From Hemileia vastatrix (taxonomy: Eukaryota > Basidiomycota > Pucciniomycetes > Pucciniales > Zaghouaniaceae): a stretch of 64,000 nt of DNA. Location of the stretch: NCBI GenBank assembly GCA_030280995.1, contig JASXTE010000013.1:8959001-9023000 (forward strand), in the 5' to 3' direction. This document shows, one piece after another, positions 9,458-21,045 of this stretch. The number at the start of each line of letters is the position of its first letter. The first letter of the stretch is position 1. Made by a program: the position numbers and the translations under genes. The notes beneath the pieces are model-generated. The model saw nothing but the letters and a program-made list of their open reading frames with translations. It was not told the origin of the DNA and searched no databases.

Positions 9458-12199
9458 TCAATCCTCTTCAATTCTAGTGCCTCTTGGGTAAAATCTCTTC
9501 ACCTGATCAGCAGCCACTCTCTTCTTTAAGACTGTGCCATCTAACTCCTCCAAAACATAAGAATCTCCAGACACCTGAGTTCTGACTCTGTAAGGTCCAT
9601 TCCATCAGTCAGCAAACATTTTTACCCACTGACTCTCCAAACTTCTATTATACACCAGAACCAAACAACCAGGTTTCAAGGGATTCCTGAGTCTATGAGC
9701 CAACTTCTTCTCCCAGTATCTGACTGATTGATTTCTAATTTTTGTCATTCTAGAGTATGCATTCTCTTGAAATTCCTTTCTATATTCCAAATGTTGCATA
9801 ATGGAACATAGCAAATCTTCTGTTGAGAACACATCATCCCAATCAGTTCCAAGATAAGAGAAAGCTTTTAAATCTACTGGTAAAATAGCTTTCTGCCCAA
9901 ACATTAATTCATAAGGGGAATAGCCAGTTGTCCTTTTCAAAGTGACCCTATCAGCATATAACACCAAGGGTAAATAATTCCTCAACTTTTCAGCACTATC
10001 TCCACACATCTTCACCAAAGCATTGTTGATAACTTGATGGCCTCTATCAACCAAGCCTTCAGCTTCAGGATAATAAGGGGTAGCCACTCTGACTTTAGAA
10101 CCAATACTTGACACAGCTTCTTTAAATTCAGCTCCAAACTCTGGCCCACCATCAACAGTCACCAAATTCAACAACCCATACCTAAAAACCCATTATTTAT
10201 TCAAAATTTCTGCCAAATTTTTGGCAGTCAAATTAACCAAAGGCACTGCCTCAACCCAACCAGACAAATCATCTCTTGAAACTATCAAGAATTTATACCT
10301 GCTCTCTTTAATATGGACAGCATCCAGACTGACTCTCTCAAACACAGTTGATTCATCAGTAGCATGGCCAACCTCTGTAGGTTTCAAGTGACTTCTTCAT
10401 TGACATTCTTCACAAGATTGAACCCAACCCTGAACAGCCAACTTCATACCTGGCCACCAAAATCTATCTGCTACTCTCCTATAAATCTCCCCATAGCCTC
10501 TGTGCACAAGGTCTTCATGCAAAGACTTCAACACCAACTCTTGACCCTTCTTCTGAGTCACCACCACTTGAGGTTTTGTATTTATCCTCCTCATCAACCT
10601 CCTTCCTGAAAAATAGAAGCCAGGACCCTTCTTCTTGATTTCCACCCAATTATCATCATCACAAATATCTGGCCTCTCCAATTTTAACAGATATTCAACC
10701 ATAAGAAAATAAAACCCAGTCTGACCCCAGTTCTCATCTTCAAAATCCAACAAAACAACATCCAAAATACAACCCTATAATCAAAATAACCAGTTTACAC
10801 ATGTGCCACTTGACCAGCCCAACCAGGACACCAATCCCTAAATTTTGGTACATCCTTTTCCTTCCACTAAATCTTAAGAGAATCAAGTTCACCAACCAAA
10901 ATGCCATTTTCCAATTTTGAGCCATCCGAAACAATAGCCCCATCTTCGCCAAAAAAAAATCCTGATCACCATAATCAAGATCAGAACCAGCCAGCTTAGC
11001 CTCTTGGTGGAGGAGAGAACTATCATCCAGTTTAGCCTCATGGGGGAGGAGAGAAAAATCTTCAGAACCCTTTGTGCTGGCCCTAACCACTTGTACATCT
11101 TCATCAAATGCTTCAGAGTCTGAATCTTTATCCATGGTTGGTCTGCTTGATAATCCATCTGGCATCAAATCTTTTTTCCAGGTTTGTGTACCAGGTCAAT
11201 AGAGAAATTCTGAATAAATGCCACCCACCTAGTCATTTGAGCATTTGGAAAACTAGGTTTATTGATTATTTGAACCCGAGATTCTGCATCCACCTGCAGC
11301 TCAAAATGCTGCCCCCACAAACAGTTTGCAGCTTCTTCAAAGTTTTTGATACATCACATAATTCCAACTTGGGTTGAGAATACCTATATTTGACCTCATT
11401 AAATACCACAGACTCATACCTTACTGGCTTGACCCTCCCAGTTTCATCTTCCTGAGACAAAACAGTAGCAGCAGCAATATAACTTGAGTCCACTGCCAAA
11501 TAAATTTTTCCAGCACCAACACCATTATCCAACTTGTGAAGAATAATATCTTCACCTATTACCTTCTTCAACTTTTGAAAAGCCTCTTCACACTCTTCAG
11601 TCCATACACACTCTGCGTCTTTCCTGGTCAACTTCCTCAAAGGTGAAGCTAACAAAGAAAAATCTTTAATAAAAATTCTGACATACACACAAACCCCTAA
11701 AATTCCCCTGACTTCAGTAGTATTTTTAGGCCTTGTCCATGACTGAATTTTATTAACTTTTTTATTTACCATAACCCTTCCCTCCTTACATACCACATGA
11801 CCCAGAATTACCAGAGCAGAAACACAACAACAAAACTTTGGCCCAGAAATGGTTAAACCAGCCTCTTCAACCTAAACAATACTCTCTCTATAGTAATTTC
11901 ATATTCCCAAACAAATCTCCTTATACCTGGATTCTCCTTCAGCACCACTTTTCCTTAATCAGTGGAGGGTCCTTTGATTCTACCATCATCAATATAAATA
12001 CCAGCATGATTAGGGACATCATCCTGTAAAATTTAAGCCATTTGTACTTGATATACTGCTACTGAATTTTTTGCTCCCTGAGGAAACCTAGTGAGGTTAA
12101 ATCTTCTCAGAAGAGTCTCAAACGTTGTAAGTTGCTGTAAATCAGTATGAAATTATCTTTCATTATAACCACCCATAATATCTCCCAAACCATAACACA
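9458..12199 (-). pseudogene. F2-c pol, 3' part: RT end, RNase H, integrase
   Basis: This is the 3' half of the pol of a decayed F2 element, split from its 5' half (32482 onward) by F3-b. From right to left it contains the RT segment YGLGDIMGG next to the insertion, the RT connection (GHVVCKEGRVMV), RNase H (YLAVDSSYIAA, PKLELCDV), and a linker with two in-frame hairpin motifs (SLLPHEAKL, SLLHQEAKL, about 10980-11060). Then come the integrase zinc region (CEECQ, about 10397-10410) and the integrase core: SLDAVHIKE at about 10310-10335, VDGGPEF at about 10130-10155, and EGLVDRGHQ at about 10040-10060. In the last, Asp replaces the catalytic Glu found in F2-a. The frame ends at TGA 9458-9460. 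Several frameshifts and stops make it a pseudogene. F2-a is the closest relative. Confidence 0.9.
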
Positions 12200-12204
12200 C
12201 CCTT

Positions 12205-13007
12205 TGTCAAGGGGACTTTTGGTCTAGATGATTTAGCTGAAGGTTACACGAGGTTTCTAAGGGGTTTAATGGACTCTCAAAAGCAAGGTACATATTTCTT
12301 TATCTATTTGATTGTTTTACTCAAATTATAAGAGGTGATTTTAAATATTATTATAAATTATATCTTTAGAATTACGGGTTTGTAACTACTAATGTTATAA
12401 AGAATAGTAATAAATTTGTTTTAATTGATATGTTATAAAAATTGATAAGTAAGTAAGGAATGAATCAAAAGTACAAAAGGAAGGGCCTTTTATAGGCAAA
12501 ATTTGAGAAATAAAACACGGAATTAACACCACCTGATGCAAGGGTGTGAGAGGAAAAAAAACTAGATAAAGAGGGTATTTGAAATACTAAAATCTATACT
12601 AAATGGTACGTCAAGAGAGATATCAATTTTATTTGAAATAAAACTTGAGTTCCCTTAGATTGTAACATTTAATACAAAATATTTGATTTAAAATGTAGAT
12701 TCAACAGAATTTTAAATTTATTAATAAAGGAATTTAAATTTTTTTATATTTTTATTATATTTTAATACTATTTTTATTCCCTCTCATCTGTACTATTGAG
12801 CACAGTGTTAGGGAGTAAAATATGTATGGAAAAAGTACTTATTTTCATTAATTATCTACATTACTTAGTGTACTTGGCTAGTTAGTTGTAAGTAATACAT
12901 AAGTAGTTAATAAATAATTAATTATTAATAAGGATTTGAAAGGTGTGGCTTCACCTCAGTAAGATAATCAATTATTTTACTGGGTAAGTCTAGTAGCTTG
13001 GCTGACA
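12205..13007 (-). repeat. F3-b 3' LTR
   Basis: Plus-strand ends are TGTCAAGGGG and GGCTGACA. A TATA box (CCTATAAAAGG on the minus strand) lies at about 12484-12496. The polypurine tract AGGGTGAAGGAG (minus strand, 13008-13019) adjoins the LTR start, which fits a minus-strand element whose 3' LTR is on the left. Confidence 0.9.
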
Positions 13008-13040
13008 CTCCTTCACCCTAAAAAAAAAATAAAAAAAATG

Positions 13041-16000
13041 CTATGATTTTTTCTTTTTATACTTTTTAGTAGAGTAGGAAGATTAGATATCTCCTTCCCA
13101 GGTATCCAAGAATCATATTTAGATGATTTATTCTTGAATCTCAATAAGTATTCTGTACCTTTTTAGCAGTGACTATTCTGTCATTCAGAATTTTTTCAAT
13201 TTCTGCTGTTTCAGTGATTTCATTTGGGGTTTTCTTTGGTCTTCCCCTCCTTTTTTGAAATAAATCACTATTGGATGTTTAAGGTTTAAGAAGAGATATT
13301 GGAAAAACAGGATGTTTTCTGTCATATGGAGAATACAAAATAACCTCAACTGCATTATCTCCAATCATTCTTCTGACAACAAATGGACCAACAAATGGGT
13401 CTTTCAATTTGTTATTACCTTGTAAATTGAAGTGGACTGTAGAAATCAACACTTCATCACCCTTTTTTAAAAGTGTATTCTTTATGGGATTTGTCCCATC
13501 TCTTCTTCTAATATTCAAATGATTTTTCGATACATTTTTGAGCATGATTTCTGCAAAGTTTTTGCATTTGAATAAAAGACTTTACACCAGGATGTATATC
13601 CAATTTAGGTATTTTGTTATTGAGAATTTGGACAGGAGTATGTGGAACATATCCAAGCCAGAGCTCAAAAGGCTTTCTTTGAGTAACAGAATGAACAGTG
13701 CTTTTATAAGCAAATTCCAACCCAGGAAGTAAAGTAACCCAATCATGAGTGAATCTGTCATTATCTTTATACTCAAGGCCAAAGGCACAATACCTTCTTA
13801 TCATGTCCTCTAAAGTCTAAATCATTCTTTAAGCTAAGCCATCAGTCTGTGGATGATGGGCAGTAGAAAGTTTCAGATCACAACCACAAACATCCGTCAG
13901 AGACATCCAAAATTCAGAAGTAAATTTAGGGTCTTTGTCAGAGATTATAACTTTAGGAAAACCAGCAGTATTAAAATGAGACCACCATAAGAAAGCTAAT
14001 TCTTTAGTGGAAAAATCCTTGTGAGTGGGGATAAATTTACACATTTTTGTGAATCTGTCCACAATAACCCAACAAGAGTTATAACTGTCTTTCCCAGAAA
14101 TAGGTAATCCTGTTACAAAATCCATGTTTATTATTTGCCGTGGTGCATCACGAGGTTTAATATGTTGCATTAATCCAGCTCTCTTACCAGTTAATCTTTT
14201 TGATTTTTGGAAAGAATCACAAGATTCAACATATAATTTGGTGTCCTCAGACATATTAACCCACCAAGCAGTGTTCTTAATTCTGATCATTGTTTTTTCA
14301 AGATCAAAATGTCCAGCTAATATATCATCATGACAAATTTTCAAGATGATTTCTTTCATAGAAGGAGGAATAAAAATGACATTACTCAACTTTCTTCTAT
14401 AATAAAGATATCCTTCATCAATTAAACATTTACCTTTTTCCAAAGCTTTTTGGTACTTTGGTTGAAGGGTTTTAATTAATGCTTGTATTGAAGCATTCTT
14501 TGGATCATTTAATATGGTGCATAACTTTTTTAAGTCAGTGTCCTTATCATATGAATCCAGAATAAGCTGCAATAGCTCTTCCTCCATATCAACCACATAT
14601 ATTCCATGAATATGAATAATTTCATCCTCAGGATCATAAGCAGGATTAGAGTCATTATTTGGTAAAGGTAACCTTGATAACATATCCACATTTGAGTGAA
14701 CAATACCAGCCCTATGAATAATTTTCATTCTCCCCCTGTACTCTTGAACAGCTAAATGCCATCTGAACATATGTCTGTTAGGTGTTTTCAAGTTTAAAAG
14801 GGATTTAACTGCACTGCAGTCAGTGACAAGTTCAAATTTCTGGTCATATAGGTAATAATGAAGCTTTTCTAGAGCCCATACTACAGCTAAACACTCTAAT
14901 TGAGTAGCACCATATTTCAATTCACTATTTCTCAAGGTTCTTGAAATATAACAAATTACTACTTCTGAAACTTTATCATTTATCACTTGTTTTTGATGGA
15001 GGGCAGCACCAAGACCAATGAAACTGGAATCAGTGTACAAATCAAATGGTTGATCAAAGTCAGGTAAAGCAAGAATTGGTGCTGACATCAAACAGTGTTT
15101 CATAGTGTCAAAGGCTCTTTGTCTTTCACTATTCCAGAAAAAAGCACCATCTTTCCTAGTTAATTGGGTAAGGGGTAAAGCTATGACTTGATAACTTTTA
15201 ATATACTGTCTATAGTATCCGCACATTCCCAAAAAACTCTGTAGCTCCCTAACTGTATTAGGAGCCTTCACCTGTTGTATGGCTGCCACTTTGTTTTGGT
15301 CAACACATATCTTTAAGCCTGAAACAACATGACCAAGAACCTTTAAAGAATGGAAAGCAAATTTACATTTCTTTAAAGCAAGTGTCATATTTATTTCATC
15401 CATTTTTTAGAACACTTTACACAGGTGTTTGAGATGGTCCTCAAATGTTTTTGGGAATATAATGATATCATCAATATATACCATCAGCCATCCTTCAATT
15501 ATCTCCTGATGGAATGTGTCATCCATGACTTTTTGAAAAACTGAAGGAAAATTTGTAGGGCCAAATGGCATCCTAACATACTTATAAATACCCATATGAG
15601 TAGCAATCATCAGAAAATTCTGAGAATTATTCTTAACAGGTACCTGGTGATATCCTTTATTACCATCCAAACAGCTGATATATTTAGCATCCTGTAAGGT
15701 AGCATGTATAGAGCTAATCCTAGGCAAAGGATAGATATCATCAACAGTATAATTATTTAGTGCTCTATAATCACCACATAACCTGGCTTTATCTTTCTCA
15801 TAAGAAATTAGGACAGGTGAGATAACACAATATTTAGGTGTTTCAACTACCTTTTCAATAATATTCATTTTTAAAATGGTAGAGATATTGTCTTCAATAT
15901 ATTTTCTCTTTGTGGGAGAAGCAGGATAAGGCTTCTTCTTTAAACTAGGTGGTATATCAGTTAATGGACAAGACAATGAAAGTTTCATTTCCTCTTTAAC

Positions 16001-17026
16001 TAATCCCAGTTCATGTGACCCATGAGCAAAGGCCATAGGAAAAGACTTTATCAAGTTAATGATGGAATCTTTATCCTCACCAGAAAGTTGTTCTCCAAAA
16101 GAGGCATTGTCAATTTCAGACATAAGGGCATGCATTTCTTTTGTAGATCTTCCTTTATATTAAACCACAGAATTACATGTGTTCAATTCTGGTTTTACTA
16201 ATCTTTTAGGGGAGGAAATCTTAAATTTTCTCTTCCCAATTATCCCCATTGTGAAGCATTGGATTGAAAGATCTAATTTTATGCCATATATGGTTAAAAT
16301 GTTATTTCTTATGATAAACCAACTGGTTAAAATATCATTTTACATGACAACAAAATCACAAATAGCTCTTACAAAAAGATGGTTATATTTAAAAAATACT
16401 ATGGCCTTCAATTTACCAATGGGGGACAAAACAGAGCCATAACCTCTCCAATTTTCAGAATTGACAGGAGTCAGTTTTGATTTATAGTCTTCATCCACTG
16501 AAGCAAGTGCTTTTTCAGATAATACACTTCCTCCAGCTCCAGAATCCAGAACAATTTCAATGCTGGTTCCATTAATCAAGACTGGTGCCTTGAGAGGGTC
16601 AATAACAATTGAGCTATCCTCAATGCTCTTTATGATCTCAGCATCTTCAGCTGTAGATAAAGCATTATTATCAATATCAATAGTATTTAAATAATGAATA
16701 TCCTCTTCCAGCATCAAGATTTCTTGTTGAGATTCATATGAAATATTGCTGGCACAATCACTTGACATATCATCCAGTGCTACTGTGTCATCAGCATGCT
16801 CCTCTGTTTGTTCTACAAGATTTAAATTCTTGTCACAAAATTGGCCCTTATGCCAAGGTTTGTTGCACTTGAAGCAAGTGTTTGTTGCATACTTTTCAGG
16901 TGCAACAGGGGCAGAAGTTTTACCAACCTTTTCCAGAGGTTTCTGTTGGTAAGTGTAGGATTTCTCCAAAGGGGTCCTAGGAATGAATCTTCTGGCATCA
17001 TACTTGTTGTTTAGAAGGATCTCATT
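13041..17026 (-). pseudogene. F3-b pol: zinc knuckle, protease, RT, RNase H, integrase, chromodomain
   Basis: This copy is collinear with the intact F3-a frame but broken by many stops and frameshifts. From right to left it holds: a canonical CCHC knuckle (CFKCNKPWHKGQFC, about 16834-16880); protease (VLDSGAGGSV, about 16530-16555); RT with YIDD (about 15464-15478); RNase H with the catalytic Glu kept (TQLECLAVV, about 14895-14915); integrase with NMDFVTGLP and SDKDPKF; the GPF segment (about 13370-13410); an AT-hook RGRP (about 13235-13250); and a chromodomain remnant disrupted by a frameshift (about 13080-13190). Breaks I can place include a stop at 15404-15406 and two close stops at about 13817-13826 where the catalytic Glu codon should be. 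Confidence 0.9.
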
Positions 17027-19061
17027 TCAAGTACTAATGAAAGAAGAGGGTTCTTTGGAGAACTCAGTCCTAGCCACTATCAAGTCTCTCAGAGACATTG
17101 GTAATTTATAGAGGATCCTGTCCTTCCATAAATCAAACTCCATATTTGGGTCCATTGCCCTTAAGAGTTTTACAAGTTTCATGAAGAACTCAATAGGTTT
17201 ATCAGTAGAAGAGCTATATCTAGTTTCCTCATACTGCCTTTTTTGAGCCATCCTGAACTTGGAGCCACCAAATTGTGCTTTAATCAATTTTTTCTAATCT
17301 TCCCATGAGTAGTCATTCCTGTCCAGGAAACAGATTCATACCACATTAGGGCAACATTGGTAAACAAAGAAATCAACTTACACACAATTTCCTCATCTGG
17401 GAGTTTGTAAGAATTTTTAAAGTTATCAATTCTGCAAATGAATTGCTGCCAATCAGAAGAAGAATCACCATCAAATGTTGGGTACTGGTCAAGTTTTGGC
17501 CAATTCTTTTGATTTGAAGGAGTCTCTTTAGTACCAGCTTGTTTCTGATTAAGAAGCAGCTGTAAATTTTCTAATTGTGCAGTAATCTCATTGTTTAATC
17601 CCTCTGTTGAAGATCCTGGTGCATAATCAATTTTTGATGGAAACTCAGGGGTATCAACATGTATTTCTGGAACTAATTTACTTTTAGATGAACTAGCCAC
17701 AGGTAAATCTGGAGCATCCTGTAATATTTGTTCCTTCAAAGAAATCTCAGAATACTTTTGATCAATAAACAATGAGTTCAATTTCTCCTCAATGGTTGTT
17801 AGTCTGGTTTTCACTCTTAAAAGACTAGATAAACTCTCATTGATTGTTGCAAAAAATAACTGATTTTTATTTTGAAAAGATGAAAAATGGTCATTCAATC
17901 TTTTCAGATTCATCTTGTCTATCTCCACCTCCTGGCAACAGGTAGATACAGTATCTTTCAGTTTAGACAAATAATTTTTGATATTTTGCCATAAAGCAAC
18001 TTTCTTTTCATGGGTTTCTTTGTAATGAAACAATTCATCAGAAACTCTTTGTGATTCACTTCATAATTCTTGATAACCCTGTTCAGTTAACAAACAATTA
18101 TATTTCTGAATCAGTTGCATGTTGTTCATTGTATGATTTTGTTTAGCAATAATATCTCTCAAATATTCATCCTCAATGTTTGCTATATCTGGAGTGTTTT
18201 TTAATAAGAAAACAGAGTAACTTTCCAGCATCTCATAAAACTCAGATTCAAGTGTCTCATCAATAATAGCCATATCAGGATTTATCATTTAAGTAGCAAT
18301 TAAAACTAAAGGATTAGATACATTTGAAATTTGGCAATTTGTCTACTGTTCTCAGCCTCTACAGGTCTCACAGTCTCATCTCCTCTTCCAGAATTACCTG
18401 AGGGAACTGAATTAGTTACAAGAAATGGTACTTGAGAATCAATAGAGGGTCTTACCAAGGTTTTCTGGGAAATATCATATTGTTTTTTCTTCTTCTTCCT
18501 CCTTGATAGGGGTGAGGAGGTGTCAGGGTGACTTGGCTGTGTCTTGTTGGACCTGCTTGTGGCGTCTGTTGATTTTGAGACAGGTAATCCCACTGAGTTT
18601 TCAGCCAATCCCACTGCCATTTTGATACTTCCACTTTCTCTGGCTGCTGGGGAGCCAATTGATGAAGATCCCTGGGGGGAGGGGGTTTCCTCTTCTCTTG
18701 AAGAAAAGCATCAATTTTTGTTACCTTTTCTTCTAGAGCATCTACTCTTGACCTCAATCTCAAGTTTTCTGTCCTTAATTCCTTTATGTGTGTTGACAGG
18801 TTCTTTACTTGTTGAGGTAGTTGCATCTTTTTTATCTTGAAGCCTTTTGGAAGTTCTTCTGGGGGGTTTATTACAGGTTTCAGTTCCTGAGTTGTTTCTA
18901 CCAGAATTTCCACTTCCTCCATTTCTACATCCTGATTGGTGAATTAATTGATTAATTTGAGGTAATTTACTAGTTAAATGAGAACTCACAGATGTAGCCT
19001 CATCATAATCAGTTAAATCCAATTCCTCTTCACATGCAGAAGAGACATCTTTATCAGTCAT
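17027..19061 (-). pseudogene. F3-b gag
   Basis: The ATG at 19061 starts MTDKDVSSACEEELDLTDYD, homologous to F3-d and to the start of F3-a. The first segment runs to about 18711, then the reading frame shifts. The middle holds coiled-coil-like sequence (about 17800-18290) and the conserved retrotransposon gag domain (NWPKLDQYPTFDGDSSSDWQ, about 17420-17520; MAQKRQYEETRYSSS, about 17200-17250). Gag forms the particle and binds the RNA. It is interrupted by several stops and frameshifts (about 17027, 17284, 18061 and 18300). The overlapping frame (18452-18922) lies inside it and is intact. Confidence 0.85.
18452..18922 (-). CDS. F3 overlapping-frame protein, F3-b copy (156 aa)
   Basis: An intact 156-aa frame (ATG 18922) lies in a different frame over the 5' part of gag. 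It aligns with the overlapping frame of F3-a over its whole length: LPKGFKIKK, a Leu/Lys/Glu coiled-coil-like helix with HIKELRTEN, a Pro/Gln-rich middle, PPHPYQ-GRR, and a C-terminus ending in P-W before the stop. The start is supported because the codons QDVEM precede or include the ATG in F3-a, F3-b and F3-d. It is open although the gag-pol frame of this copy is badly broken. The function is unknown; the composition suggests a small interaction or nucleic-acid-binding protein. Expression might use leaky scanning, since the gag ATG lies about 140 nt upstream. Confidence 0.6.
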   Translation of the reverse strand: MEEVEILVETTQELKPVINPPEELPKGFKIKKMQLPQQVKNLSTHIKELRTENLRLRSRVDALEEKVTKIDAFLQEKRKPPPPRDLHQLAPQQPEKVEVSKWQWDWLKTQWDYLSQNQQTPQAGPTRHSQVTLTPPHPYQGGRRRKNNMIFPRKPW

Positions 19062-19759
19062 TTCTAATTTTCACTGCAATGAGAGGGGAAGACAATAAGA
19101 TGAATTAGTTTGTATTTTTACTTTTATTTAAAAGAAAAATAATAAAATAAAATTTTTCAGGATAAAATCAACTAAAATAATAATCAATTTATTAATTCAA
19201 AACAATTTAAAACCAGGATATAATAATCAACTGAAGAATTAATTTTTTATTTCTTATTGAAAATTTTATGATAATTATTATCAGGATTTTAAATCAACTG
19301 AGAATTTAATAAGTAACAGGACTTTATGTCTACTGAAATATTAAATATAAATTTAAAAAAAAAATTATTGTCAGGACAATTTTTCAACTGAAACAAATAA
19401 AATTTAAATATATCAGGACAAGAGTCAACTGAAAAATATAATGAATAATAATTTTTTAAAAATATATTTTATTACCTCTAGGACTAAGAACACAATTGCT
19501 CTATCTTTGTCAACTAGGAAAAATAAATTAAATAATAAAAAATTTAATTCCAATTTTACTAGACACCTCCCCCTGTAAAATGAGCAAATTAATGCCACTT
19601 GCAGAGTGCTGAGTAAAAGGAAATACATAGAGTATGAAGAGTGCCAAGTGACCCACGAATAGTAATCAATAATTACCACGAAATATATAGCTATTAGTTA
19701 GTATATAAGCTTAAGTTTTGGAGCGTGGTTCAATTCCCATTTGCAGCATAATTTAAGTC
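19062..19759 (-). repeat. F3-b 5' leader, gag-proximal part, with hairpin repeats
   Basis: On the minus strand this part carries the CTAG-bounded inverted repeat (19477-19518) and about six or seven copies of CAGTTGA-N-TCCTG (between 19155 and 19430), as in F3-d. The conserved block TACTCAGCACTCTG is at about 19600-19620. F2-a is inserted at 19760-19763. The remaining leader is at 31589-31712. Confidence 0.8.
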
Positions 19760-19763
19760 ACGT

Positions 19764-20869
19764 TGTGGTAGCCTAAAGTTTAGTATGGCACCTAAGTACG
19801 TAAATGGAGTTATTACGGCGTGCAAGATTGGCGTCATTATTTTTTTTATATATAAAAGGGTTTTATTTAATTTATTTGAGTTTTAAATATGAAGAAATTG
19901 GTCACGAGCGAATGCCTACACAAAAACAATTTATTTTACGGAGAAAACTTATTTTTTTACAGTCTGAAAAATTTATAAGTATCAAGTCAAGTCACTCAAG
20001 AACCTTGGGAAATTTTCCCAATATTTTTACTATTTTTCTTATACTTTTAAATGAATTTTAAAGTTTTATAGAAATATTTACATTTTCAGAAATTACTTAA
20101 CTTTGATGAATTGACACGGGGTAATTAGAGCTTCGCAGACTACGAAAATTAGTTTGATATGTAAAGGGGAAGTAGCTCTATTATGTGTAATTTTTCTAGA
20201 TTTTTTATTATAGTTTTAAGGTTCTAATTGAGTCCGGAAGTCCGGACAGACTCCGTACGGACTCCGTACGGGCTCCGGATTGACTCTGGAAGAGCTCTGG
20301 AGGGGAAAACTTAGGCACATGACTAGGAATACTTAAGCGCTTCTCAAACTCGAAATTGAGGGGGGGGGACATATCATACAGCTTAATCTTTAACCACCAC
20401 AGTCTCATTTTTTATTACTCAACAAATTAAATAAATTGTAATACCCTTATAACTTTATATTTTATATATAACATTTTAGAAATACTACTCAACAATTTAA
20501 ATCACACTTCATACAGGGTATCTTTAGAAAGGTCTTCATCACTGGGACTTGATTATTTCTGTCTCATAAAAATTCAAATTATTATAAAAACATAAAAGTC
20601 AATCTTTTCAGATCTTTCACTGGTACACCTTAATCGTTGTTATCAGTATTTCTTTTATCAACAGCCACTTTCTTTAAATCTCAATAAGCGTTAATTATTT
20701 TAGAGTTTCATTATTTTCATCAATCAGATCCAAGTAGATTGGTTAGCTTAGTGATTTAGAATTCCCATTTTGTTATTTTTATTGGAAGGACGGGGTTTTC
20801 AGCTAAATCCACATATCTCCTCCGGATTCTGCTTACAGCAAGGTGACTGTAAGAGTTTACCTTACCATA
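19764..20869 (+). repeat. F2-a 5' LTR
   Basis: It starts TGTGGTAGCC and ends TTACCATA, giving imperfect inverted ends (TGTGGTA against TATGGTA). TATA-like sequence is at about 20447-20472. A GC-rich CCG/CGG array lies upstream of it (20231-20280). The short minus-strand frame over the array recurs in three LTRs only because LTRs are repeated. Confidence 0.92.
20231..20280 (+). promoter_or_regulatory. CCG/CGG array in the F2-a 5' LTR
   Basis: This short GC-rich block is made of ACTCCG units with the palindrome TCCGTACGGA. Two ACTCCG units are present here, against six in the 3' LTR of the same element. It lies about 170-200 bp upstream of the TATA-like region. CCG-TA-CGG and CGG-ACT-CCG match the triplet half-sites bound by zinc-cluster proteins. 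The binding role is an inference. Confidence 0.5.
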
Positions 20870-20871
20870 GT

Positions 20872-20888
20872 TGGGGCCCAATGTGGGG
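20872..20888 (+). other. F2-a primer-binding site (mutated)
   Basis: TGGGGCCCAATGTGGGG starts 3 nt after the LTR. F2-b has TGGCGCCCAACGTGGGG at the same place, the sequence known from retroviruses primed by tRNA-Lys(1,2). F2-a differs at two positions. Confidence 0.85.
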
Positions 20889-20939
20889 TTTGATTTCTCT
20901 AGCTTTCTTTAAAGACTTACTTGGATCAAGAACTTTCTT

Positions 20940-21003
20940 AGCCTGCAAGAGGCTTATTTTCTGGAACTCTAATTGGATTTTTGTTTTTAGCCTGCAAGAG
21001 GCT
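20940..21003 (+). repeat. Two leader hairpins of F2-a
   Basis: The inverted repeat AGCCT-GCAAG-AGGCT occurs at 20940-20954 and 20989-21003, each followed by a T-rich stretch, between primer site and gag ATG. The same pair is in F2-b (41774-41788 and about 41823-41837). The position is where packaging signals usually lie. Confidence 0.65.
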
Positions 21004-21045
21004 TGTTTTTTTATCAATTGTTAACGCTTTTCCTTACTTATTGGG

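Noticed and set aside
19715..19755. tRNA-like T-arm (GGTTCAATTCCC) next to the F2-a insertion, and a similar antisense block near 4560-4590
   Set aside because: No acceptor or anticodon arms can be paired with it. It may be a leader sequence shared by F3 copies, but not a tRNA gene.
20208..20408. Minus-strand frame across the CCG array (KIKLYDMSPPLNF), also at 41035 and 62632
   Set aside because: Shared only through LTR identity; its end changes with array length. It is a by-product of the array.
20770..20871. Short frame over the LTR end (LFLLEGRGFQLNP), found in all four F2 LTRs
   Set aside because: It recurs because LTRs are repeated, starts at TTG rather than ATG, and its continuation differs with the flank. 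No evidence of translation.
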